From positions 11,574,004 to 11,638,003 of the forward strand of contig OY987239.1 in assembly GCA_963920705.1 (NCBI GenBank): a stretch of DNA of 64,000 nucleotides, written 5' to 3'. Origin of the DNA: Odiellus spinosus. Taxonomy: Eukaryota > Arthropoda > Arachnida > Opiliones > Phalangiidae. Under the pieces are notes generated by a model, which worked only from the letters and a program-made list of their open reading frames with translations, made no database searches and was not told the DNA's origin. Positions 1 to 11,300 of this stretch are shown one piece after another. The translations under genes were made by a program, and so were the position numbers. Numbering within the stretch: position 1 is the first letter of the stretch; each line of letters begins with the position of its first letter.

Positions 1-59
1 CATCAAAATTTAGTAGATTTTTCATCCAATTAATAAAAATTATACGAATTCCGAGCTCT
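1..59 (-). mobile_element. Terminal fragment of the AGAGCTCGGAAT inverted-repeat family
   Basis: The first 59 bases match the end of a repeat whose best copy lies at 40549-41094. They finish with the terminal motif ATTCCGAGCTCT. Other copies or pieces are at 33775-33960, 35481-35990, 38757-39080 and, diverged, 49408-49450. No coding capacity is seen. It ends about ten bases before the proposed first exon of the Spätzle-like gene. Confidence 0.7.
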
Positions 60-69
60 ATGAAAATTT

Positions 70-2982
70 ATGAATAACAGAAGATTATTGTGTTCGGTCT
101 TTCGGGTGAGTGGTTGAACCCCAAACTTTGATATTTCTTTCGCCGCAATCTTATGAACAAAAGCAGTTTTCTTCCACGTTTCATCGTCATTGTTCAATGT
201 AATTACAAGATATTAACAAAACAAAGCGGGTTTTTTGACCCTTTTCAAATATGGCCAGAATTTGAGATGATATAATCGTTAAAACTCTCGTTAACATTTT
301 AAGTAGTTTAGTTTTAACCATTTTTTTTTTTGTTCTTCGCGCAGTTAATCGTGTTGATAACAGTATGGCCTTGGATTGAAGTCACGGGTCAAGGAAGCAC
401 CGCTTACCCAGAAGGATTTTACGCTTTCGAAGAAGCGGAGGATAATTTATATAAAAGACCTCCTAAAGTCAGGAAGCCACCATACAAGGCTACAACGTTA
501 CCTTGTTCCGGAGAACTGCAAATGCCCATTAATTTCCCGGGAAGATTTTCACCAAAGGACACTCTTTGTGGAGATTTGAATTCTGGATATATTCCTAAGA
601 ATCCATTGGGTCAGGCTATTCAAGGGCAGCCATATCCTTTGTAAGAAATTATTTAGTTAAATCAAGAATCCATTCAGGTTCCATAAGAATATGGGAGAAT
701 AGCTTTAGCCTCTGGTACCATCCTCCCAAACTTTGTAACAAAAGTTCGTCCGCAATTTTCGCAACATTTGTACGCTTAGATCTTTTTTTCGGTCGGCTCC
801 ATTTTTATTACCCAATATATTACGTCAAGGTCGTTAGTGGCGCGGGTTAATAATATAATGTCAGGAGCGATTTACTTGAAAAATCGATTCGAAGCGGACG
901 AACTTTTGCTACAAAGTTTGGCAGGATGGTTATTGAATCGCGGCCCTCCCATATTCTTATGGAACCTGAATGGATTCTTGGTTAACTGTGCAATTTGTTA
1001 TGGTCAACGTCGTCTGCTAATCTAGAAAAGGAGACTCTAAACGGGATTTTAAAACCGTAAATAGTCCCTTTAAAGTCCTAGTTTCACTATGAAAAAAATA
1101 AAGTTATACAAGAGGTTGTGACATTAGTTTTATTTTATAATTTTTAATCTTCTTGCAGTGAACTTATACGGAATAAAACATTAGAATTCTTCGCCAAGAC
1201 TTTGCCGTATCTAAAGGATGACCCCAAGATACCCAAAGTCGCCAAGGTACGCGGGAGGCCATCCTTGCCACCATTACTCCCTTTCAGAGAAGATGCAGAG
1301 TTTGGGCCACCTCATCAACACCCTGTCATGTATCTGAGGCACGAAAGATCAACCAGATCCAACAATTTTACAGATGAACGTGATAAAAGATTCCGGACTT
1401 CAGAGGAAGCTCTTGGAAATATTACCGCTCTTTTAGAACTGGCTTCCGGCAGAAGTATTTGCGAGGACGAAAAAAGCGCGTATGTTTTTCTTATGATAAA
1501 TGTTTAAAATAACTGAGGTTATCAAGGACCAATCACAAGAAAGTTCTTAAACATCGTGTGATTTAATATTTTAAAATTTTAACTTTCAAACAAAGCCAGT
1601 GTGAGTTATAGTTAAGCCTTTGCTTGCTCGCATCGACAAAGGCTTAACGAAAATTGAACAAAATACTAGAATGAGACAAATAATATGTTTTGTTTCGTTA
1701 ATTATCCTTTTTAAACCTTTAATACTTTAATCTATACTATTAGTTAATTTTACATTTGGTTGAATTCGCGAATTACTCAATGACTCCGCATATTTTTGTC
1801 TATTTATGGTCCACAATCGAAATCTTAATTAATCTTATCTTCTTTGCTTTCTATTTGAAGTTTATGCGCGTTTTCAAAACTGGTTACCAACGCCCGTCTA
1901 CCATTGGCTATATTATACTCAGTTTCCAACACTTTAAACTCCTTGTCTGATACCAAGAATAAAGGTGGTGTGAACGGAACTTCGTTATCCCCTGGAGAAA
2001 TCGTTGTCTCCGTACTTACTTCAGCCATCAAAGCTGGTTTGAAAGTGGCCGTCGATGGTAATGAGGTTGATTCCAAGGATGGTATCGTGACGGGAGGAGA
2101 AAATAGATCCCCTTGGACAAAGATCTTGCAAGTGGTAACCGGAACCAAGAGTCAGAGTCCCATATCCACGGTTCTGGATTTAGTGACGTCGTCCAAGTAC
2201 CCGATGAAATTGGTATCGAACTTGTTTCCAACTCGTCGAAGGAAGCCATCCAGAAGCGAAATTCCTGGGACTGTAGGTGATGAACTTCCACCAACTCCTT
2301 GTCCGTCAATCGAGGAATACGTCACTCCAGCCTTTGCTAGAAACTACCAAGGGGTTTGGAAATACGTGGTACAAATTCCTCATGAAGGATATTTCACGCA
2401 GACTGTTCAGAACATCAAATGCGGGTAAGTTTGTTTGACATTAAGATCAACACTTCAATAATTTAACCCAATTTACTATTTTATTTCGACAGAAGTAGTC
2501 GATGCGAGTTCACCGATGGTGTGTGTCATGAATCACCTCGTTGGGTTAGCCTGTTAGTGGCGGAAATATACTACCCTAACCATTACTTCCCTAACAATAA
2601 ACCAGTAGTTCCCAAGACCCCAAAGCCCAAACCATACGACAATGAGATACCCCCTGTGGAAGATTTCCATAATTTCCAACAGTATCTGCGACGACGTGTC
2701 GGAAATCAACAACAACATCCAGTAGTTGGTAAAAACCCTAGTGATTATCGTAGACGATTCCCATACAGCCGTCGCTACAGGGAATCGTTAGAAAGGGAAA
2801 AAAGAGAGACACCAAAGAAGAACAAAGCAAAGAAAGAGAAATGCGACGGACATGATCAAATTGGTTGCTATATAGTTCGTATGTATTACGATTGGTTTTT
2901 GGTAAATGGTTCCTGCAAATGTTGGAAACCTCGGGCCAAGAGAATGCTTACAGGAAGAGGCAAGAGAGAAACATGCAAATAA
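70..2982 (+). CDS. spz4: Spätzle-type Toll ligand, Spätzle-4-like; five exons
   Basis: Proposed exons are 70-105, 345-640, 1159-1479, 1861-2424 and 2493-2982. The phases agree and the total is 1707 nt (568 aa). The C-terminal cystine-knot domain is clear. It has SPRWVSLLVAEIYYPN, YDWFLVNGSCKCWKP and seven cysteines (IKC, SRC, GVC, KCDG, IGC, GSC, CKCW), the usual Spätzle count. The knot is split by a long basic, proline-rich insert coded at about 2575-2840, which has dibasic sites. Family knowledge: these are secreted dimeric prohormones that bind Toll receptors after proteolysis. The third junction uses the acceptor at 1859-1860, behind a strong pyrimidine tract. The later AG at 1921-1922 would break the frame. 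The first exon (12 residues, MNNRRLLCSVFR) is inferred; joined to LIVLITVWPW it makes a good signal peptide, but the true start could lie upstream of the window. Confidence 0.85.
663..980. mobile_element. MITE with CAAGAATCC ends in Spätzle-like intron 2
   Basis: This is a 318-bp non-coding inverted-repeat element. The left end CAAGAATCCATTCAGG is mirrored at the right end as CCTGAATGGATTCTTG, and the arms match imperfectly for about 100 bp. The flanks are GTTAAAT (656-662) and GTTAACT (981-987), a 7-bp target duplication with one mismatch. Confidence 0.8.
1611..1650. repeat. Short inverted repeat in Spätzle-like intron 3
   Basis: GTTAAGCCTTTG and its complement CAAAGGCTTAAC are separated by about 14 bases and can form a hairpin. 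The half-motif recurs near 7018, 35230, 41465 and 42763, so it may be the relic of a dispersed repeat. Confidence 0.45.
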
Positions 2983-3210
2983 CTATGTACAGTGCATAAT
3001 CTGAACGCGAAATTGCCGTGAAGCTCAGGATATTATAACATTAGATGATGAGAAAACGTATCTAATCTCGTTTTACGGCATACTTTTTAATTTTCTATAA
3101 ATTCCCACAGTCACTCATTGACCATTACCTCCTTACCGTTGATTAAAAGGTCATCCAGCCCCCAATAATTTAGTAATTACGGCGCCTCGCGATAAGGGAG
3201 ACCTTGAAAC

Positions 3211-3454
3211 CTAGGAGGATATAAGGGTGAAGGAGAGTCGGTTTAAACGCGTTTACCAATTTGTGGCCGCTAGATACTAGCTTTCCCCTCGTTCTGGTGT
3301 TACATTTACGCCCAACTAGTTTGGCGCAGGTCGTCAACTCGTCGTCTATTGGTTAGAGTTGAGAATGAGATGGGCGTGAGAGTTTCTCAATGCCCAAAAC
3401 ATGAGATCTAAGAACAGGCAGTCGAACTCCCCTTCACCCCTATATCCTCCTAGA
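3211..3454. mobile_element. MITE with CTAGGAGGATAT ends
   Basis: An element of about 240 bp with terminal inverted repeats of about 26 bp (TAGGAGGATATAAGGGTGAA at the left, its near-complement ending in TATATCCTCCTA at the right). The interior is non-coding. I could not find a convincing target duplication. Confidence 0.7.
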
Positions 3455-4183
3455 TGTCATGATGCTTTCATTCCCTTTAGGTCGTTCCGTGCCTCTCTAG
3501 GGCTGCCAAAAAAAGTTGCAAGGGCGTTTAAGAAATTCTACGTTCAGTATTAAAAGTAAATCGCGCAAAAAAGGCCACTCCCCTTTTCTAGAAATTTAAA
3601 TTTCTCTCTCTCTCTCTCTCGAAAAAAAAAAGGGTAAGAAAGCTAATTTCAAATCCTCTATTCGAGAAAACGTTGTGATTTAGTTCAATGGTATATAATT
3701 AAAGGGATCAGATAACACTGGTTCGTGATGAGGCAGTAATAGTAAATATGGCAGCTTATCGCTCTCTTCACGAATAAAATTTATCGCTCTTTCACAATAT
3801 CATACTTTTTTCGGACCATAAATCATACTTGTGAAATTATTATTAATTTATTTTGATTGTATTTGCGTTTTGAATAAATGTTTTAACTGAATTTTTTTGC
3901 TCTATCAATTTTTAGCCGGGAAACCTAGTCGTAACTCGTATGAGAACTGATTAAAATATGTCTTCCGCTGTCCAGGACGTTTTGGTAAGTTGTTATTAAA
4001 ATGTTCCTTTATTGGCACACTTATGAGAAATGTTACTTATGATCGAAATCATATATAAATTCCCGCCATAATTCGAAACCGAAAACTACTTAGCAGACGA
4101 CTAAAAGTGCTATCTTGACCTCACGAATAAACAATAAAACGAAGGTCAAAAACTATTTTGACTTATTTTTCGGGCCTCCTAAG

Positions 4184-4464
4184 CAAGGAGGATTAGACAA
4201 GGAGAGGAAATGTGGGGCTGCGTTGAGTTAGAGAGAGAAGAGCCAACCTCCCACTCGGGTGGAAAGGGGGGATAGGAAATTCTCGAGGTAAACTGTTGTC
4301 ACGTGGTCGCTAGCTAGCGCGTCTCATAAAGGATTCGTTTTACCCACGCGACAACATTTTACCACGAAACGTCTCTACCCCCGTTCTCCCAGAGTATGAG
4401 TTTAGGCCGACGCAGTAGGAACCGCGCCGTCCCCACATTTCTTCTCCTTGTCTAATCCTCCTTG
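4184..4464 (+). mobile_element. MITE family 1 (CAAGGAGGATC ends), copy 1
   Basis: A 281-bp non-coding element with near-identical copies at 18465, 25884, 36512 and 49092. It begins CAAGGAGGAT and ends ATCCTCCTTG. The two halves are degenerate inverted copies along almost the whole length. Perfect 7-bp target duplication TCCTAAG at 4177-4183 and 4465-4471. Confidence 0.92.
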
Positions 4465-5194
4465 TCCTAAGTTATTAAAAAGACCAAAATGGATCCTTCT
4501 CTAGTTTAGGCCTATTTCAGCCTGTTTTACGGGTTGGTTGATTTAACAGGCTTAGAAATTAGACAAGTCTCCAAGTCAAAAACCAGTCCTCAAATCCTCC
4601 ATGTTTAAGTTAATAACTGATGGTCATTGGTTCCAGCAAGAAGGATCAGATCCTTCTTGGTTCCAGGTAATACTTTATTAGGCTTACTTCTAATATTTTA
4701 GAGTCATACTAAGCAAGACTATCAATCGGACCAGTTTAATTATTGAAAACAAGGGGAGCCTAGCTAGGACTAGTTGAAAAATAAAAAGCTTATTTCTAGT
4801 CCTAAGCTGCAGGTGAACGACCTTGAACGGAGAAAATAAATGCAGACGACGGATATAAATAGGTTAGCTGCTTGGGCCTTAGTTCCTACAAAAAAAAAAA
4901 ATTGTATAACTCTTTGGTTTAGGAAAAATAGGAGTTTGGAAGAGCTTCAGAAAGGATTAATAACATTAATATTATTCAAAGATATAGGTTATTCTTTTAA
5001 TTAGCATCTGAAATGCATATACTACAATTAATTCTTTATATGATAAGAGTTAATTTGAGGGGAGAGTAGGTGAGTAGCATGATTATATAATTCTGATTAT
5101 TTAGACCATAAAATGCAAGAAATAGACATCCAAGAATTTCCCTCATTATACTTTATTGTCATACTTTTGATGTCCAAATTAAATATTACAACTA

Positions 5195-5200
5195 TTTATT
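5195..5200 (-). promoter_or_regulatory. Putative poly(A) signal of ATP synthase subunit c
   Basis: AATAAA on the minus strand about 105 nt beyond the stop codon, a normal distance for a short 3' UTR. Confidence 0.5.
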
Positions 5201-5302
5201 AAATGGTGTTTTTTTTTGCTTGAAAATATAGTAACAAAAAGATTAGATTCTGTCGAATGAAATACTTGAAGGGGGTGGACTAGGTCTATTACATGTAAAT
5301 AT

Positions 5303-5875
<573 letters not shown>

Positions 5876-6340
5876 GATGATGCAGTGAATTTATTTATAT
5901 CAACTGATGAAGAATCTAATGCTAGAATAACAAAATAACTGGTGTTACTATGGGCTAGCTTCCTAAAAGGTATAGAGGGCCTTATTTGTTTTGATAACAG
6001 TTCAAGAAGAAATTAAATTAACTAATAGATCAATTAAAAATTTGCATCCGTTTAAATACTATTTATTATCTAATAAAATAGTTTTAAAGCCGAAAACTAC
6101 TACTTCTATTGCTTGACCTTTGAAAAGGTCATTATAATGGCGGATTCCTAAGACTGATATCTCCCGGCTAAACTAAAATTTTCCAAAACAAATAATTCAG
6201 ATTTTGGGTTTAAAAAATAATTGAGGTATATTTTTAATGAATCTTTTATTTTTAATTTACGAAACTTTTAGTTAAACTTAAAAAAGTTTTAGACGGGATT
6301 AGATTGGTTTTATCTAGAGTAAAAAAATAAGGATCTTACC

Positions 6341-6543
6341 TTTCTATTACCGATGCACTGAAATCGGGGAGGGACACTGAAACGCTTAACACTGGATTTA
6401 ACAGCGCCTCTAGTAGCATTTTCGAGCGCGCATGCGTTATTTTGTCGATTGGGCAAAAAAGTAGAAGGGGAAGAGTCAGAATTTAACCTTGATAAAATAG
6501 GGGGCAAACAACTTGAAGGGGAAAATCGTCTGCTAAATATCAT
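6341..6543 (-). other. Probable 5' UTR exon of ATP synthase subunit c
   Basis: On the minus strand this stretch ends in a consensus donor (AAAG|GTAAGA at 6340-6341). It lies 430 nt upstream of the acceptor before the coding start. The donor edge is visible; the 5' limit is a guess. The intron between is about 0.44 kb. Confidence 0.5.
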
Positions 6544-6776
6544 TTAGCAGCCGAAAGCTAGAAATACACATTAAGAAATTTTTGCTATTGTACAATAAAG
6601 TCGCGAATGAATCGCCGTATACTAAGATGTTATTCCTATGGAAAAATAAATTCATTGTAATGTATTTTTGCAATAGGATTTGGGTCACGAATTGTCCAAA
6701 AGTTATGTTAAAAGGTCACTCCAATGCCCTGTGTGTATTTCCGTTCTTGTACTGCAAATCTTAAGCAGACGACAAT
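6525..6776. mobile_element. Possible MITE with CGTCTGCT ends
   Basis: TCGTCTGCTAA at the left and TTAAGCAGACGAC at the right face each other 250 bp apart with no coding sequence between. The same end pairs occur at 50133-50317 and 55035-55336. I could not define a target duplication. The left end overlaps the proposed UTR exon. Confidence 0.45.
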
Positions 6777-8316
6777 ATTTCAACTATTCCGGAAGTGGAC
6801 TGCAAAAAATTAAGGAGAGTTTTTAACGGCCTTCAACTCGATAGACGTGCTACGATCTAGCTTATCGTTTCTTGAAATTTTACTATGTGCCACATTTTAT
6901 TTACCATAAAAATCATGTCAATTCAGTTTTAAACGACTTGATATATATTTGGGTGAGCCATTTTATATCAATTTTTATACTAATGCATGTTTTAAGCCTT
7001 TTTTTGAAGCTTGTCTCTGCTAAGCCTTTGCTTATATTTTTTTGAGAGTTAAGATAGACAAGTGTTGTTCATGGACATGGAGACATTGAGCCCTAGACGC
7101 TCTTGGAACCAGACAGTGTACTGGTTTTGTTATGAAGCTGGTATAAAGGGGGGAAAAGTTAAGCGGGCAAGCAATTCTCAATCTTATCAGATTTTAAAGT
7201 CCACACGCAACCTCGTATATTTCAAATAAACACCAAAATTAAGTACATTTTTTACATCAACTTGACTTTACACTAAAACTATTGACCATGCATGGTAATT
7301 AACTTAAAAATTTATTAAAATAATTTACTATACTACTTGGTAGCGTGTCTGGAAGCCCCTACACCATAATTTTTTAATTTTTTGGATTAATGCATTACGT
7401 CTTAACGGCTATCAATTTCACGTGACACTGTTATTTAGTAATTCAATCAATTTGTCTGTTACCATGAATCTATTCCTGAATTAATTCATGCTTTAGAGCT
7501 AGGCTACCCTACGATAGAAGTATGAAGAGAGTAAAATAATCTCTCCACAAGTTAGAGGGTTAGAGAGACTATTGGGAATCAGCTGCACTGCGCCTTTGTC
7601 TATGTTTAAATGCTCTTTGTAACTATATCCAGATGATAACTTTCCCAAATTCCTAGCATTATTTAAAAATGATAATTAAGATTGTGGTCAAAATTTTGGG
7701 AGCTCTTTTGTGTCCATGAATGCAATATTACATTTGTAGCAACCCTTTATGTTTAGTTTTATATGGGAAATTGGAAAACACTTATTCCGAATGATTTTGT
7801 TAAAATTGGTATAAATTGCACGCTAAACCTTACGAAAAAAAGTTAGTCTGATCTGAAGAGGTCTTCAAGAACGCTACTAAAAGGCTTGTTGAAGTCTTTG
7901 AGACCTTCCCAAAACTTCTTGACGTAATGAAAGACTTCCCCAAGACCTCTTAAGACTACCTTTTTTTCATAAGGGAAATCTCCCTAAAGGCAAAATGTTT
8001 ACGGAACTTGAAATTCCTAGATTCTTAGCTTGATAAACTGTGCGGAATTTCATCAAAACCTGTATTTAAAGGGTTTATTATCATTCTAATCTGACCTGAT
8101 TCTTGCATGAAATATATAATGTTAATTTTGTATTTGTTTTTTTTTTTGTTTTTTTTCACGACAGTGGTGCTTATGGCGGAAAGGTGTTGAACAGCATTGA
8201 AATATTCATAGTACTGTCTTCAAATGTGCCGAAATAATGTGCCAGTAATATGCTAATAGATCCAGAAGCTCATCTGAGTTAATACAACGTTTGTGCAGCC
8301 TAATAAATAAAACAAT
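6777..8316. other. Intergenic interval upstream of the BMP type II receptor
   Basis: No coding exon is seen. One repeat (7832-7975) is listed separately. The rest is AT-rich and probably holds the receptor promoter and 5' UTR. Confidence 0.5.
7832..7975 (+). mobile_element. Repeat family H (GTTAGTCTGATCTGAAGAG), copy A
   Basis: This begins CCTTACGAAAAAAAGTTAG and ends in CATAAGG. The same family is found inverted at 8452-8567 and again at 16815-16925 and 17000-17168. The sequence is dominated by AAGACTTCCCCAAGACCTCTT-type palindromes. It is non-coding. Confidence 0.7.
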
Positions 8317-11300
8317 ATGGAATTAACGACGTTATTTATGATCGCTTCACTTTTTACCACTGGTGAGTGACATTTTCGGTACTTCCCTGTGTATGATATT
8401 ACTTTGTGTTAGAATTACCAAGGTAGAAGTTAACTCAGCGTCATTTTAATGGTAAAGTTTGTCTTAAAAGGTCTTGGGGAAGTCTTAAAGACTTCTCCAA
8501 GACTTTTGTAGTGTTTTTGAGGACCTCTTCAGATCAGACTAACTTTTTTCGGTTAGGGGTGTCTGGTAGCTCTATCTATCGGTGCCTTTTCCGCGCCGGT
8601 GCGGTGGCGCCACCCCTGATTAGTTTTTCATACGCATTGGAATTTAATTAAATTGTATATTTTCTAGCGATTTCGTTAGAAATTGACGTGGAAGAGCAAC
8701 TAGTCTGCTCTTTTTCAAAGAATGATATGGTGAAAATGGAAGTAAATGGTGAAATATCTGATGATAACAGCACGCAAATATGCGTTAAAGGCACTCAATA
8801 TTGTTATTCACTCTGGAAAGAAGAAACTTTTGATAATGTGACAAGTATCAGCGTTTTATCTCAAGGTAATTTAATCTGATTTTTACAAATTTAATGATTT
8901 TTTATAGAAATAAAGCCCTTTTTTCATCTGAACTTGAAGACAGTGGTCTCTTAATCGCGTAACTAATGTATAGAGGTGTGCGAGCCCTAAATTACGGGCT
9001 TTGAGCTGAGCTCGAGCTCTTGAAAATCTTACTTATCAAGCTTCAAGCCGAGCTCAAGCCCTGAAAAATTTCTTATTGAGCTCGGAGTCAAGCTCGAACC
9101 CTGGATTTTGCTTATCGAGCTTTTACGTTTTGTTATAATTTTATTAAGCCTTAAAATTGGTTATTTCAAGCGTTTAGCAAGCTTTTATCGAGATGTACCC
9201 TGAAGAGCTTTAGATTTTTGGACTCGAACCCTGATTAGCTTTTGAAATAACTCTTTTATCGAGCTTCGAGCCGAGCGCTCGCACACCTTTACTAATCGAT
9301 AAAATTTATAATATATTTTTCAGGCTGTTGGCAGATAACTGCTGAAGCGAGTTGCGACAAATACGATTGCGTATTCAGACGGGAGAAAGTCGTGGACAAT
9401 ACAAAATTTTGCTGCTGTAGCGTTAACATGTGTAACTCGAATTTTACGGATGTTTACGTTCCTGGAGAAGCCGATATTCCAGTGTTAGCTATTACGCAAG
9501 AAGATACTTACTCGGTAGAAGCTCTCGTTGCCGGTTTAGCGACGGTTATCAGTTTGGCTGTAGTGATATTTTCGAGCATTATTCTTTGTCGCCTTTATTC
9601 GTCTAAGAAAAAACCTAATCCGGAATCCTTGATGCATTTAATGGAGAGTCCCCCGCCTAACTCGTTATCATTTCCTCAAGTGGATTTTGATACTTTAAAA
9701 CTCCTAGAGTTTGTTGGACGCGGACGTTACGGTTCCGTTTCTAAAGGAACATTAGCGGAGAAAACTGTGGCTGTTAAAGTGTTTGCGGCGCAGAATAGAA
9801 ACTATTTTCTTAGTGAAAGAGACATTTACACTCTTCCTTATATGGATCATACCTCTTTGCCAAAATATATCGGTAATTATAATTTAAAGTTCTCTTTTTT
9901 TACATTTTCGATTGGTTAGGTATCTTTTTAAATGTTCCTCCCTGAAAAGACTAGCTACGACTCTTAACGGGACTTAAAATTGCTATTTAGGTCCCCAATG
10001 TACCGTATTTTCAAGTATTTCTGTGAATATCTCGATTTCTTGAATTTTTCTACTTTGGGTGGGTCAAAATGCTAAGAATTCTTCTCATGAAAGGAAGAAT
10101 TCTTTACAAACTCGAAATTTTAGAGCTGGCTAAGAGAAATACAAAAGCTCGTTAAGGCTTTGAGCTCAAACCAAATGCTCGATAAAAGCTCGAATCAAAG
10201 GCTTAAGTATTTCGAGCCCTATTCAAAGAAATAACAACAAAGGGAGACTCTACAGATATGCTCAGAGGTATTAAGAGTTTGTCATCGTAGCTAGGCCTAA
10301 TAAAGTAGTTCAAATGATCATCGAACGTAAAACAAATCTTCCTATATTTCGAAGTAAAAAATCAACGAGATAATGTTACTAAAAATGACAAACTCGTGAT
10401 ATTTTAGTCTTGAGATCATAATTTTGAGGCTCAAATTCAGAATTACAACTAAAGCTCAGAGATTGGAAGCCAGATACGGCTAGAAAAAACTAAAAATCAC
10501 GACTTTCGCACCCCTTTTGAAAATGCAATAAATTTTAACCTTTTTTTCTCGCAAATTTCCAGGATCTCAAGAACGTTTAAATCCTGATGGCTTCCCAGAG
10601 TACCTGTTAGTTTTATCTTACGCTCCAAAAGGTTGTCTTCAAGATTATTTGCGTCAAAATACTGTAGATTGGATTCATCTTTGCAAAATAGCTCAATCCA
10701 TCACGAATGGTTTGGCTCATTTGCATACGGAGATTAGGCGAAATGGTTCGTATTTATTATATAAACGGGATAGTACCGACTGATTCTGAACGTTTTGAGT
10801 ATCAAGAAACTGTAATAATAATAATTTTACCCTTTTAATGATGTCATAGCATTGTCACTCGCTAAAAATGATAAAAAGGGAGCTTTTTGCTAATTTTTTC
10901 TTTAATTAGCTTACACTTTGATGATTAAAGTAAACAAGCGTGCCCAACTTCACTCGATTCGGGCCTTGGTCAAAAATGGTTCAAATATGATAAATCCAAG
11001 TCTTATTTGGTCAAATTGTTTTGGAATTTTCCAATTTCAACCTTTTTTGACCAAATTAGAAGATTAAATTCATGAGTTTGTCACGAGAATCAATTTGACG
11101 AGACCCAAATCGAGTCGAATTGCGTGTCTACTTCAACTAGATCGTGCTACTATCCTTTTGTTAGCCACTAAGTTCATAGTTACTAATGGTTTGTACCGTT
11201 ACAGATAAAATGAAACCTTGTATCGCTCATCGAGATCTTAATTCTAGAAACATTTTAGTAAAATCAGACCTTTCTTGCGAAATATGCGATTTTGGTTTTG

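Larger units (their letters stand above)
2983..5194. other. Intergenic interval between the Spätzle-like gene and ATP synthase c
   Basis: No coding exon is recognised. The interval holds the two inverted-repeat elements listed separately and a (TC)n run at 3601-3620. The rest is AT-rich unique-looking sequence with the converging 3' ends of the two genes. Confidence 0.6.

Noticed and set aside
837-1025. 62-codon open frame on the plus strand
   Set aside because: Lies mostly in the CAAGAATCC MITE within an intron of the Spätzle-like gene.
1923-1950. Acceptor at 1921-1922 for the fourth Spätzle-like exon
   Set aside because: It gives a phase that hits TGA within nine codons. The acceptor at 1859-1860 keeps the frame.
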